Below the pieces are notes generated by a model. That model saw only the letters and a list, made by a program, of their open reading frames with translations. It did no database searches and was not told the origin of the DNA. The translations under genes were made by a program, and so were the position numbers. From positions 558,001-622,000 of the forward strand of contig NZ_KB905342.1 of assembly GCF_000378765.1 (NCBI RefSeq): a stretch of DNA of 64,000 bases, in the 5' to 3' direction. This DNA is from Psychroflexus tropicus DSM 15496. GTDB lineage: Bacteria; Bacteroidota; Bacteroidia; Flavobacteriales; Flavobacteriaceae. Each line of letters starts with the position of its first letter. Position 1 is the stretch's first letter. Positions 25,819 to 34,646 of this stretch are shown here, in pieces.

Positions 25819-26277
25819 ATGAAAATCTATATCACCCTCATTTGTTTACTCATTAGTCTTTCCGGAGGAAGATTGGATTATGTCAAATCCTTTTATGATA
25901 ATGGGAATTTGAAGGCAGAAGGTTGGATAAAAAATGAACTCAAACAGAACTATTGGTATTATTACTATCCGCAGGGCCATGTAAAATCCAAAGGGAAATT
26001 TCAGGACAATAAAAAAGCAGGATATTGGTTTTATTATAATGAAACAGGCTTAAAAACCAAAGAGGGTCACTACAAAAACGGTATGGCTACTTCCTGGTGG
26101 AACTACTATAAAGAAGATACCATAGTGTCTGTGGAGCTGGTAGATGGTAAAAGAGAAGGCTTAGCCCTATATAAAGTCAATGGTAAACCTGTAAAAGCCG
26201 AGTATTACGTAAAGGGCGAAAGGACACACGAATGGTTTAGCCTTAAAGAATTTAGAGAAAACCCTATTGACTTATAA
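25819..26277 (+). CDS. MORN / YwqK-type repeat protein, secreted
   Basis: 152 aa from the ATG at 25819, which starts a signal peptide (MKIYITLICLLISLSGG). The rest is a series of about 22-residue repeats: YDNGNLKAEGWIKN, YYPQGHVKSKGKFQDN, YNETGLKTKEGHYKNG. These are the MORN-2/YwqK antitoxin-like repeats common in Bacteroidota surface proteins. Role unknown; often linked to envelope or gliding proteins. Confidence 0.75.
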   Translation: MKIYITLICLLISLSGGRLDYVKSFYDNGNLKAEGWIKNELKQNYWYYYYPQGHVKSKGKFQDNKKAGYWFYYNETGLKTKEGHYKNGMATSWWNYYKEDTIVSVELVDGKREGLALYKVNGKPVKAEYYVKGERTHEWFSLKEFRENPIDL

Positions 26278-26339
26278 AATTAATCCTATTTCCATTTTAA
26301 CTGCTACAATTTTTGTTTATTAGCCACTTTTTTAAGACG

Positions 26340-26909
26340 ATGAATGTATATAGTTTTTATTTGAAAGACAAACTGGTAATGCTTCTTTTGGGCGTCATCT
26401 CAATCACATACCTAGGTTGCACAGACGATAGGGATTTTGATACTGATGACTTTGAGTTGAATCCAATCTTCGAACTCAATGTGTTCGAAGCAGAATACAG
26501 CGCTGGCTTAATCAATACGGGCAACGATTCTATCCCTGTTCAAAATTCTATAAGAGATTTTATCGATGTTGATTTTCTCAACGAAGAATTCAATGTTGAT
26601 AATTTAGTGGAACTAGAGTTCAAATTTTTGGCAGAGAATAGTATCAACAGAAGGCAAACCATAGATTTTGTCTTTTTTGATGTCAATAATATAGAAACCT
26701 TTAGGGTAACTGAACCCATTCCTGCTGGATCGGTAGATAACCCGACTATCAAAACATTTTCTGTAGCCTTAACCCCTCAGGAACTTGAAACCATAACAAC
26801 GAGTATTAGAGCTGAGTTTCTCGTTAATCAACCTGCTTCCAACTCCAATTCTGGGCGACTACGCATGGAATGTGTTGTGGAGGGGAGCTATGAATTTGCA
26901 GGAGAATGA
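26340..26909 (+). CDS. Lipoprotein, unknown, coupled to DUF5723 gene
   Basis: 189 aa from the ATG at 26340, with a lipobox ending TYLGC at about residue 30 followed by an acidic linker (TDDRDFDTDDFE). The mature domain looks all-beta. The stop overlaps the start of the DUF5723 gene by 4 bp (ATGA), so the lipoprotein is probably made with that barrel protein and may be its periplasmic or surface partner. No family recognised. Confidence 0.6.
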   Translation: MNVYSFYLKDKLVMLLLGVISITYLGCTDDRDFDTDDFELNPIFELNVFEAEYSAGLINTGNDSIPVQNSIRDFIDVDFLNEEFNVDNLVELEFKFLAENSINRRQTIDFVFFDVNNIETFRVTEPIPAGSVDNPTIKTFSVALTPQELETITTSIRAEFLVNQPASNSNSGRLRMECVVEGSYEFAGE

Positions 26910-28267
26910 GGTATTACCTATTGATATTTTGCTTGATTAGTTTGAGCCTGGTTTCTGCGCAGGACAAGCACCTATTGTATAATCAACTCCATAACCCGCA
27001 GTCTTTAATGCTCAATCCTGGAGCAGACTACGAGCAGACCACTTTTCACGTAAGTATTCCTGTGCTATCCAATATCTATGCTTCAGCAGGTAATTCAGTT
27101 TTGAATGTAGATAATCTGTTTAACGCTACCAATTTCAATACTAATGTGGCCTCAGCTTTAGACCGAATTTCTTCTAAAGATGTTGTAGCTTTTAATCAGA
27201 AATTGGATCTCATTAATATTGGCTTCAAACATAAAAACAGGTATTATACCGCAGGCGTGTATCAGGAGAGTGACGGTGTGCTCAATTTCCCAAAAGATCT
27301 AATGGAGCTGGCTTATTTTGGCAATGCTGGTCAGGATAGAAGTTACGACATAGGTGAAATTAATTTTAGAGCAAATCTACAAACGGTTTTTCATTTGGGA
27401 GTCAACCAGAAAATGAACGATAAGCTGAGGTTGGGGGTAAGAGGAAAGCTTTATACTTCTAGCGTGAATATTAGATCGGTAAGAAACTCAGGTCAATTCA
27501 ATACTGGCCCTGGAGATAGTGGTATTCTTTTGGAACAGAGCATTAGTAACCTTAACCTCAGTTTCGACAGTACTGGCCTCGAAAATGGAGACGAACTTTC
27601 CCCTGGAAACATCCTCATTGGATCCAATTATGGCTTAGGTCTGGACTTTGGTTTGTCTTATGATTTGAATAGGAGATGGGAGTTGACGGCCAGCCTATTA
27701 GACCTTGGGTTTATTTATTTTTCTAAAAACACCAGAAGAGACGCATCACGAGGATTCTTTGAATATGATGGACTTCCCATCCAATTCCCAGAATTCTCTC
27801 AGGGTGATGATCTGATTACCTATTACCAAAACTTAGGGGATGAAATAGAGCAGAACTTACCTACAGAAACCACTTCAGGGGCTTATACCTATGTTCAACC
27901 TGCTAAACTCAATTTGGGGTTGAGCTATAATTTTGGGGGAGAGGCCAATCGATGTGATTGCAGATTAAAACCCGCAGGGAAACGTGAGGGTAATCAAACA
28001 CTAAGCTTTCACGCGTTTACCATGGTAAGTGCAGGAAATTTATTTTATAGCTTGAAGACCATGTACGAGCGAAGCTTCTGGAAAACAGTTTACGCAAAGG
28101 TGAGCTTTGGTATAGACCAATTTAATCAGCCTAATTTTGGAGGTGGTCTCGCGATTAATGCAGGGCCAGTGAACCTATTTGCTAACGTGAATCGTCTTAA
28201 TCACTTTAGCAACATCTATAATGCTGAAGCTTTAGCTTATCAGTTTGGAATGAATCTGAAATTTTAG
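26906..28267 (+). CDS. DUF5723-like outer-membrane protein
   Basis: 453 aa with signal peptide (cleavage after SLVSAQ) and the N-terminal motif NPGADYEQ typical of large Bacteroidota barrels related to PorP/FadL-like DUF5723 proteins. Multiple amphipathic strands, ending in FGMNLKF with terminal phenylalanine. A short cysteine pair (CDCR, about residue 350) is exposed in a loop. Probably a surface protein with the lipoprotein encoded just upstream. Confidence 0.7.
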   Translation: MRYYLLIFCLISLSLVSAQDKHLLYNQLHNPQSLMLNPGADYEQTTFHVSIPVLSNIYASAGNSVLNVDNLFNATNFNTNVASALDRISSKDVVAFNQKLDLINIGFKHKNRYYTAGVYQESDGVLNFPKDLMELAYFGNAGQDRSYDIGEINFRANLQTVFHLGVNQKMNDKLRLGVRGKLYTSSVNIRSVRNSGQFNTGPGDSGILLEQSISNLNLSFDSTGLENGDELSPGNILIGSNYGLGLDFGLSYDLNRRWELTASLLDLGFIYFSKNTRRDASRGFFEYDGLPIQFPEFSQGDDLITYYQNLGDEIEQNLPTETTSGAYTYVQPAKLNLGLSYNFGGEANRCDCRLKPAGKREGNQTLSFHAFTMVSAGNLFYSLKTMYERSFWKTVYAKVSFGIDQFNQPNFGGGLAINAGPVNLFANVNRLNHFSNIYNAEALAYQFGMNLKF

Positions 28268-28294
28268 CAAGTCCCTATCTGGAAAAAGAATGAG

Positions 28295-28783
28295 TTAAGC
28301 TTTAGTCCTTTTGAATTTTACGAGGTAGCCCAGGTGTTTTAAAATAATCCAGCATTCGCGTTGATTTACAAATTTCACGGTACCTTCTACCTGTTCAAAC
28401 CCTAACTTGGTCATGTCTAAAGTCTCGCCAGGTTTCAGTTTTTCAAGCCCATGTTTTTCGAAGGTTGTATCTTCTGCCATAGAGATAAGTCCTTCTACTT
28501 CTTTGGTGCTTACAGTTGCAGGGCGTCCTAACCAGTATAAATACCTTAAGGCCTGTTTTCTGTTAAATACACGGTCTCTTTCTGTCTCTTCAAGTCGAAC
28601 TAAAATCATGGAGGGGAGAAGAGGGGTTTCTACCTTTTTCTTCCTATCACTCCACTGTTTGTATTGAATTTGAACCGGGCAATAGGCTTCAATTCCGTCT
28701 CGGATAAGCAGTTCTGCAAGTTTTTTTTCTGATCTTGGTTTGGTGAATAAGACAAACCAATCTTTAGATGAGGTAGTGCTCAT
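28295..28783 (-). CDS. UpxY-type NusG-like antitermination factor
   Basis: 162 aa NusG paralogue. The N-terminal NGN domain is clear (WFVLFTKPRSEKKLAELL, CPVQIQYKQWSDRKKKVETPLLPSMILV) and the short KOW-like end follows (GFEQVEGTVKFVN). UpxY proteins let RNA polymerase read through long polysaccharide operons and are normally the first gene of them. Here it lies last after a DUF3108 gene, 21 bp apart, and far from the polysaccharide cluster at 57 kb. Confidence 0.85.
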   Translation of the reverse strand: MSTTSSKDWFVLFTKPRSEKKLAELLIRDGIEAYCPVQIQYKQWSDRKKKVETPLLPSMILVRLEETERDRVFNRKQALRYLYWLGRPATVSTKEVEGLISMAEDTTFEKHGLEKLKPGETLDMTKLGFEQVEGTVKFVNQRECWIILKHLGYLVKFKRTKA

Positions 28784-28804
28784 AGTGATTGAAAGCTCTA
28801 GTCG

Positions 28805-29572
28805 TTAATCCATCAAAATCTTAAAGCTGTGCTTGAGACCTTCGTAATGGTCAAGCTCTGCGGTAAGCGAACCTACGGCAAGTTCAGCTTCAATCTTGAC
28901 CGGAATTTTATTTTGATCTGCACTGACCCAAAATGTAAGGCTCTCACTCTCTTCAAAAACACGATCGGCCACGACGTAAGGTCTTATTTTTATGCATCTG
29001 ACCTTCCCAAACTTAGTTTCAATGGTTTCAAAACCCAGAATCTTTGTCTTGAAGTCGTAATTTTCATCATCAAAGAACATGTTGATATTAAATTCCTGCC
29101 CTGCCCTTACAGTATTGACATCAATAGTATTCCTCAGCTTATAAAGAGCCGATAACATGTCTTGTGTATTTGGCTTAAAGTAAAAACTATTTTCTGTATC
29201 ATGCTTAAAATCAAGAACCCTTACCTGCTGAGTATTATGATTAAAAAACAATTCTTTGTGTTTTTTATATCCTCCTTCATTGATGTCTCTAATGAATTTA
29301 ACGGGCAAGCCTTCGTCTTTGGTAATATAACTCTCGTAACGATCCCTCACCTTGAAGAAAAAATCCAGTAAGCCTACACTCTTTCCAACGCCTACGATAT
29401 GAAAAACTTGCTCTTCCTGATAGGATGTCTTTTTAATTTCTAAACTTGCTTTACTGGTATTGAACCAACCGTATTTAATTCTAAAACTAAGTTTTTCTCC
29501 TTCCTGATATGAGGATTGACTATAAGCTGCAAGGCTTAAGCTAAAAATCAAGAGGCTGAAGATGAGTTTCAT
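28805..29572 (-). CDS. DUF3108 domain protein, secreted
   Basis: 255 aa from the ATG at 29572, which begins a signal peptide (MKLIFSLLIFSLSLAAYSQ). The mature protein has the features of DUF3108: GEKLSFRIKYGWFNTSKASLEI at the start, RVRDRYESYI, and a C-terminal WVSADQNKIPVKIEAEL. A periplasmic beta-rich protein of unknown function. It stands first in a two-gene unit with the UpxY-like factor. Confidence 0.82.
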   Translation of the reverse strand: MKLIFSLLIFSLSLAAYSQSSYQEGEKLSFRIKYGWFNTSKASLEIKKTSYQEEQVFHIVGVGKSVGLLDFFFKVRDRYESYITKDEGLPVKFIRDINEGGYKKHKELFFNHNTQQVRVLDFKHDTENSFYFKPNTQDMLSALYKLRNTIDVNTVRAGQEFNINMFFDDENYDFKTKILGFETIETKFGKVRCIKIRPYVVADRVFEESESLTFWVSADQNKIPVKIEAELAVGSLTAELDHYEGLKHSFKILMD

Positions 29573-29716
29573 GTAGATATAACGTTTGTCCAAATTTCAA
29601 TATTATCAATTAACATGCCTTTATTTTATGAGGACTTTATCATAAAATATCAAATCATTAAAAGAGCTTCAACCTGGAGGCTAAAGCTCATGAAGTTATT
29701 TGTTTTTAATTTAGTC

Positions 29717-30856
29717 TTACAAGGTGCCACGCAGGGTTTGCTCGCGTTCTATGGCTTCAAACAAAGCTTTAAAATTTCCTTTTCCAAAAGACTGGGCTCC
29801 TTTACGCTGGATGATTTCAAAGAACATGGTGGGCCTGTCTAAAACAGGTTTAGTAAAGATTTGAAGTAAATAACCCTCATCATCACTATCGATCAAGATG
29901 CCTAATTCTTTCAAAGGAGCTAAATCTTCGTCGATTTCTCCAACCCTGTCTAGAACGGTGTCGTAGTAAGTTTCAGGGATATTCAAGAATTCCACTCCTC
30001 GCCGCTGAAGCTCACTTACCGTTTCGATAATATTATCTGTAGCAACAGCAATATGCTGTACTCCTGCACCATTATAAAAATCGATATATTCTTCAATCTG
30101 AGATTTCTTTTTCCCTTCTGCAGGCTCATTAATAGGAAATTTAATTCGTCCATTGCCATTACTCATCACTTTACTCATCAAGGCGGTGTATTCTGTAGAG
30201 ATATCCTTATCGTCGAAAGAAAGCAGCTGGGCAAACCCCATGACCTCAGCATAAAAGTTCACCCATTTATTCATTTCATTCCAGCCAACGTTGCCTACCA
30301 TATGGTCAATATATTTCAAACCAACATCTTCTGTTTGGTAGGGTTTTGTCCAGGCCTTATATCCTGGCAGAAAAGGTCCTGCGTAATCTTTCCGCTCAAT
30401 GAACAAATGAATGGTTTCTCCATAGGTATGGATCCCAGAAATGACGGCCTTACCATTATCATCTTTTATGGTATAAGGCTCTGCGTAGGGCCTCGCCCCT
30501 CGCTTTACCGTTTCTTCGAAGCTTTTAGTAGCATCGTCCACCCACAAGGACACAAACTTAACTCCGTCTCCATGTTCGCTAATGTGTCTGTTGAGGTCTC
30601 CACCTTTACTCATCGGGCTGGTTAAAACCAAACGGATTTTACCTTGTTGCAACACATAAGAAGTCGTGTCTTTTTTACCAGTTTCTAGTCCGGCGTAAGC
30701 CACAGGTTGGAATCCCCAGGCGGTTTGGTAATAATAGGCGGCCTGCTTGGCATTACCGACGTAGAGCTCAACGAAATCGGTACCCAAAATGGGTAAAAAA
30801 TCTTCTGCCTTAGGATTAACCTTAGGTAATTTTTGACTTGTGGTATCTGTGCTCAT
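29717..30856 (-). CDS. hppD: 4-hydroxyphenylpyruvate dioxygenase
   Basis: 379 aa non-haem iron enzyme converting 4-hydroxyphenylpyruvate to homogentisate in tyrosine degradation. Two vicinal-oxygen-chelate domains; the C-terminal one supplies the iron ligands, seen as the His in YIDHMVGNV, the His in GVQHIAVAT and the Glu in FFEIIQRKG. The C-terminal helix that caps the site (GNFKALFEAIEREQ) is intact. It follows hmgA on the same strand, after 206 bp of highly structured sequence. Confidence 0.95.
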   Translation of the reverse strand: MSTDTTSQKLPKVNPKAEDFLPILGTDFVELYVGNAKQAAYYYQTAWGFQPVAYAGLETGKKDTTSYVLQQGKIRLVLTSPMSKGGDLNRHISEHGDGVKFVSLWVDDATKSFEETVKRGARPYAEPYTIKDDNGKAVISGIHTYGETIHLFIERKDYAGPFLPGYKAWTKPYQTEDVGLKYIDHMVGNVGWNEMNKWVNFYAEVMGFAQLLSFDDKDISTEYTALMSKVMSNGNGRIKFPINEPAEGKKKSQIEEYIDFYNGAGVQHIAVATDNIIETVSELQRRGVEFLNIPETYYDTVLDRVGEIDEDLAPLKELGILIDSDDEGYLLQIFTKPVLDRPTMFFEIIQRKGAQSFGKGNFKALFEAIEREQTLRGTL

Positions 30857-30895
30857 AATACTATATTTTTATTCTACTTACAGTTTGTGGCGATT

Positions 30896-31024
30896 CCCCG
30901 CAAATGCTTTGCGGGGTCAGGCTTTTTGTTTCAAGTTCCTTGGGCAAGCTTTGCAAGTCTATCGCCATGCTTCGGCTTCATGCTGTCGCCCAAGTCTGGA
31001 AAGACTTTGCAGTGCTTGCCCAAG
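30896..31024. repeat. Dense hairpin cluster between hmgA and hppD
   Basis: Hairpin 1: CCCCGCAAA (30896-30904) with TTTGCGGGG (30908-30916), triloop TGC. Hairpin 2: perfect 11-bp outer stem CTTGGGCAAGC (30939-30949) with GCTTGCCCAAG (31014-31024), enclosing a smaller hairpin AAGTCT/AGACTT near 30992-31008 and another around the CATG...CATG segment. The words GCTTTGC, GCAAGC and GACTTTGC recur in both orientations. Non-coding, far more GC-rich than its surroundings. Could be a REP-like insertion or a processing/stability element. Confidence 0.6.
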
Positions 31025-31062
31025 TAAGCTTTCCACGACAATCCTTATCGCTGTCGGATTTA

Positions 31063-32229
31063 TTAATGTTTATCTTCTAACCAGGATTTATGGTAGCTAT
31101 CATCTGCAATAGCCATACCTTTCTTGGTTATTTTTAAAGGCTTAAAGGTATCCACCATTACAGCCAGTTCTTCAGTTTTAGTTTGTCCTATACTTCGCTC
31201 TACGGCTCCAGGATGAGGTCCGTGAGGAATACCAGCCGGATGTAAAGATATATGCCCTGCTTCTATGTCGTTTCTACTCATAAAATCGCCGTCTACATAA
31301 TACAACACCTCATCGCTATCAATATTGCTATGATTGTAGGGAGCAGGAATACTTTCAGGATGATAATCAAATAGCCGAGGGCAGAAGGAACACACCACAA
31401 AAGCATCGGTTTCAAAGGTTTGATGCACTGGTGGGGGCTGGTGTACTCGACCTGTGATGGGTTCAAAATCATGTATGGAAAATGCATAAGGATAATTATA
31501 CCCATCATAACCTACAACATCAAAAGGATGAGTGGCATAGACCATATCAAACAACTGATTCTCTTTCTTCACCTTGATTAAGAAATCTCCTGTTTCATCA
31601 TTGGTCTCTAATTCATAAGGTTGCCTTAAGTCTCGCTCACAGAATGGGGCATGTTCCAGCAATTGTCCAAAATGATTTCTGTAGCGCTTTGGGGTGTAAA
31701 TCGGTCGGCGTGATTCCACGATAAATAAACGATTATCTTCGGTGTCGAAGTCCATTTTATAAATCACACCTCTAGGGATCAAGAGGTAATCTCCGTATTC
31801 AAAATCCAAATTCCCGAGATGGGTTCTCAACTTGCCTTTCCCTTTGTGAATGAATAATAATTCGTCGGCATCCGCATTTTTGTAGAAATACTCCTTTGAG
31901 GATTCAGTCGGTGCAGCTAGAATAATACTCACATCAGCATTATGTAAGACCGTAGTTCTGCTCTCCAGGTAATCGGGTTGAGGAATAGTTTTAAACCCAT
32001 GAAATTTATAAGACTTCAAATTGGTGTTTACCGCAATTTGAGGAGTTACATCTTTATGACCTAAGATCTCTTTCACCTGAGTAGGGTGGTGCTCGTGATA
32101 ACTGTTGGTTGACATCCCGTCAAATCCAATGGTTCCAAATAATTGTTCGCGATATAACGTACCATCAGGTTTTTTAAAGATGGTATGTCTTTTATGCGGA
32201 ATCTTGCCAAGTTTATGGTAGAAAGGCAT
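31063..32229 (-). CDS. hmgA: Homogentisate 1,2-dioxygenase
   Basis: 388 aa from the ATG at 32229 (MPFYHKLGKIPHKRH, the usual start in this group; an in-frame ATG at 32247 adds six residues). It opens the ring of homogentisate to maleylacetoacetate. Cupin-type fold with the iron-binding region visible as NHSNIDSDEVLYYVDG and HPAGIPHGPHPGA. Together with hppD it forms the core of the tyrosine degradation route; the isomerase and hydrolase for the last steps are not in the window. Confidence 0.93.
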   Translation of the reverse strand: MPFYHKLGKIPHKRHTIFKKPDGTLYREQLFGTIGFDGMSTNSYHEHHPTQVKEILGHKDVTPQIAVNTNLKSYKFHGFKTIPQPDYLESRTTVLHNADVSIILAAPTESSKEYFYKNADADELLFIHKGKGKLRTHLGNLDFEYGDYLLIPRGVIYKMDFDTEDNRLFIVESRRPIYTPKRYRNHFGQLLEHAPFCERDLRQPYELETNDETGDFLIKVKKENQLFDMVYATHPFDVVGYDGYNYPYAFSIHDFEPITGRVHQPPPVHQTFETDAFVVCSFCPRLFDYHPESIPAPYNHSNIDSDEVLYYVDGDFMSRNDIEAGHISLHPAGIPHGPHPGAVERSIGQTKTEELAVMVDTFKPLKITKKGMAIADDSYHKSWLEDKH

Positions 32230-32402
32230 TTTTAAGGGTTTATTCAAATATCGTGAAAATAGATGTATTTTGAAATATTGAGGGCAACTATCTCAACATT
32301 TGTTAAGGAAAATTATATCCAGGTATCTTATAAACCTTGTAAGACTAAAGCCTGTGTGGTCCGATTGGAGGTAGCCATCAGTCATTTATCACGAAGCACG
32401 TT

Positions 32403-34646
32403 TTAAAACCAGTACCCGATAGAGATATACCATATACTTTCACTGGTTTCTGGAGAATAGGAATATTTAAGGTCAACGGGACCTAAAATGGTCTGCGAGC
32501 CTAAACCGATTCCGTAACCCGAAAAATCGGGAGTGCTTAACCAATTTCCAGTAGAAAGCAAATCATCCTCAACGTTGGCATAATTTGCGGTAAGGATCAG
32601 GTGATTTTTTTTATAAAAATTATAGTCTAACTGTAAAATCCCTTTAATATAAGAATCAGCTGAGAGCGTGAAGAAATCATAGCCTAGAAAATGTCTAAAG
32701 TTGTTGATGGTTTGATTTCCAAAACCACCCAAGAAAAAATTGAGACCAGGAATGTTTTCATTTCCAGTAGTAAAGCCGAGCTCAGAGCCTATGTAGCCAG
32801 ATAGTTTTTTGGTTATAGGATGCGCATAGCCAACTTCACCTTTGGCGATGGCAAACTCTGTATAATCGTCAAAAACAGGAAAATAAATATTCATATGTCC
32901 GCTAAAAAAATAACCTGATGTAGGGTAAAATCTATCATTCATGGTATCAATTCTTAAATAACCATAAGTGCTAAAAAGATCATTCTCCTGGATGATGGTT
33001 TCTGCTTCATCCACTTCAGGATCTTCGATAAAGGTTTCAGTTGTAGCTTCGAGATGTTTATACTCTGCCCCTAAGCCAAATTTGAAATCCTGGGTTAAAA
33101 ACGTTTCTACGTAAACTTGGTTGGTGAAATCTTCATTTTTCAATCTCAGCTGGTTGAGGTTCAGGGTGTCCTGCGACCCTATGGTTTGTTGAAGAGATTC
33201 AAAATTAATATCATCTTCAAATTGATTGTACCTGGACATGATTCCAATGCTCCAGTATCTCCCCTTGTCGATGTAATAATTGAAATTGTACCTCAGGTTA
33301 TCCCCAATAATCAAGTCTAAAGAGGCTAAATCATTTCTTAAGAAAAGGCTTTTCTGAGTAAAATTGGTAAGAAAACTTGTTTTATAGAGTTGATCATAAT
33401 GTACTCCAAACTTTAATTGAGTGTTTTGATTACTTTCATATAATCTCAAGGTAAGATCCTGGAAATCTCCATTTTCTGTGAGATCATAATTTATTTTTTC
33501 AAAATTTCCTGTAGCTGATAAATTATTGAGTCCTGCGTTAAGGCGATTAAAACTTGTTTTTTCAAAGGTTTTCAATTTGAGTTTACCTGTAACAAAATTT
33601 CTTGGGAAATTCGTGTTACCAAGAATATTGATATTACCAATGTTGATACTATCTTGAACTTGGACTGCAAAAGCGGACCTTATTTGGTTTTGATAGGACG
33701 CCATCTTTTTTAAAACCTTAAGCTTGTCTTTACCAGCCTTTAGGCCGTTTTTGATAATTATCTCACCCTCATCAAAAGATAAAACGCTGAAGTCTTCGAT
33801 ATCTGGCTTGATGTAAATATCGGTTTTAAGCTTTTTTTCTCCAGCTGCTGCTATGGTTCTAAAATTATTGACCTGTGTAAGGATGTCAAACCCACTTACC
33901 AGTTCTTCTCTGTCTCTCAAGTCATCCTGTACATCCACGCCAATAACGATATCCATTCCTTTAGCTCTTACTTCTTCTACAGGGAAATTATTCACCACTC
34001 CGCCATCGGTCAGCATCATACCATTAATGTAAACCGGGCTGAATAAGGTTGGGATAGCGCCGCTGGCAGTCAATGAAGTTGCCAGATCTCCTTTTTCAAG
34101 CTGTACGACTTCGCCAGTTTCCACATTGGTAGCCATGCAGAAGAAGGGAATGGGGAGTTTGGAAAAGTCTTCTTCTTTTATATGAGATAGTAGCTGTGCG
34201 TATAAGTTGTAAATATTCTGCCCTTTAGAAATACCAGAGGGAAAACGAATTTGAAAATTATCAAAGGGAAGTTTTAGAGCATAACGATCGGAGTCTCGTC
34301 TTTCGTTAAAGCTTTTTGCTCCTCTAGGGAGATTATCCTGAATTAAATTTGAAAAATCTGTAGTATTAAAAATAGAGTCGAGTTGCTGAGTGGTATATCC
34401 CGAGGCGTATAAACCACCAACGATAGCACCCATACTCGTACCACCGATGTAATCAATTCTGAGACCAACTTCCTCAATCACTTTTAAGACGCCAATATGA
34501 GCAAGTCCTTTGGCGCCTCCGCCGCTTAAGACTAGACCTACTTTAATGTCCTGTCCCGATCTTTGTAAGCTATCCAGCTTATTAAGATCCAGACGCTGTC
34601 CCCATACAAAAACAGGTATAAGTAAAAAAATGAGGTTAAGCTTCAT
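32403..34646 (-). CDS. Patatin-like phospholipase with C-terminal outer-membrane barrel
   Basis: 747 aa. Signal peptide, then a patatin domain (about residues 30-230) with the oxyanion loop SGGGAKG, the nucleophile elbow GGTSMGA and the catalytic Asp in LTDGGVVNN. A POTRA-like section (INIGNINILGNTNF) leads into a BamA/surface-antigen barrel of about 380 residues that ends in ISIGYWF. This is the layout of PlpD-type (type Vd) proteins, in which the barrel carries the lipase in the outer membrane. It overlaps the uvrC stop by 11 bp. Confidence 0.9.
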   Translation of the reverse strand: MKLNLIFLLIPVFVWGQRLDLNKLDSLQRSGQDIKVGLVLSGGGAKGLAHIGVLKVIEEVGLRIDYIGGTSMGAIVGGLYASGYTTQQLDSIFNTTDFSNLIQDNLPRGAKSFNERRDSDRYALKLPFDNFQIRFPSGISKGQNIYNLYAQLLSHIKEEDFSKLPIPFFCMATNVETGEVVQLEKGDLATSLTASGAIPTLFSPVYINGMMLTDGGVVNNFPVEEVRAKGMDIVIGVDVQDDLRDREELVSGFDILTQVNNFRTIAAAGEKKLKTDIYIKPDIEDFSVLSFDEGEIIIKNGLKAGKDKLKVLKKMASYQNQIRSAFAVQVQDSINIGNINILGNTNFPRNFVTGKLKLKTFEKTSFNRLNAGLNNLSATGNFEKINYDLTENGDFQDLTLRLYESNQNTQLKFGVHYDQLYKTSFLTNFTQKSLFLRNDLASLDLIIGDNLRYNFNYYIDKGRYWSIGIMSRYNQFEDDINFESLQQTIGSQDTLNLNQLRLKNEDFTNQVYVETFLTQDFKFGLGAEYKHLEATTETFIEDPEVDEAETIIQENDLFSTYGYLRIDTMNDRFYPTSGYFFSGHMNIYFPVFDDYTEFAIAKGEVGYAHPITKKLSGYIGSELGFTTGNENIPGLNFFLGGFGNQTINNFRHFLGYDFFTLSADSYIKGILQLDYNFYKKNHLILTANYANVEDDLLSTGNWLSTPDFSGYGIGLGSQTILGPVDLKYSYSPETSESIWYISIGYWF

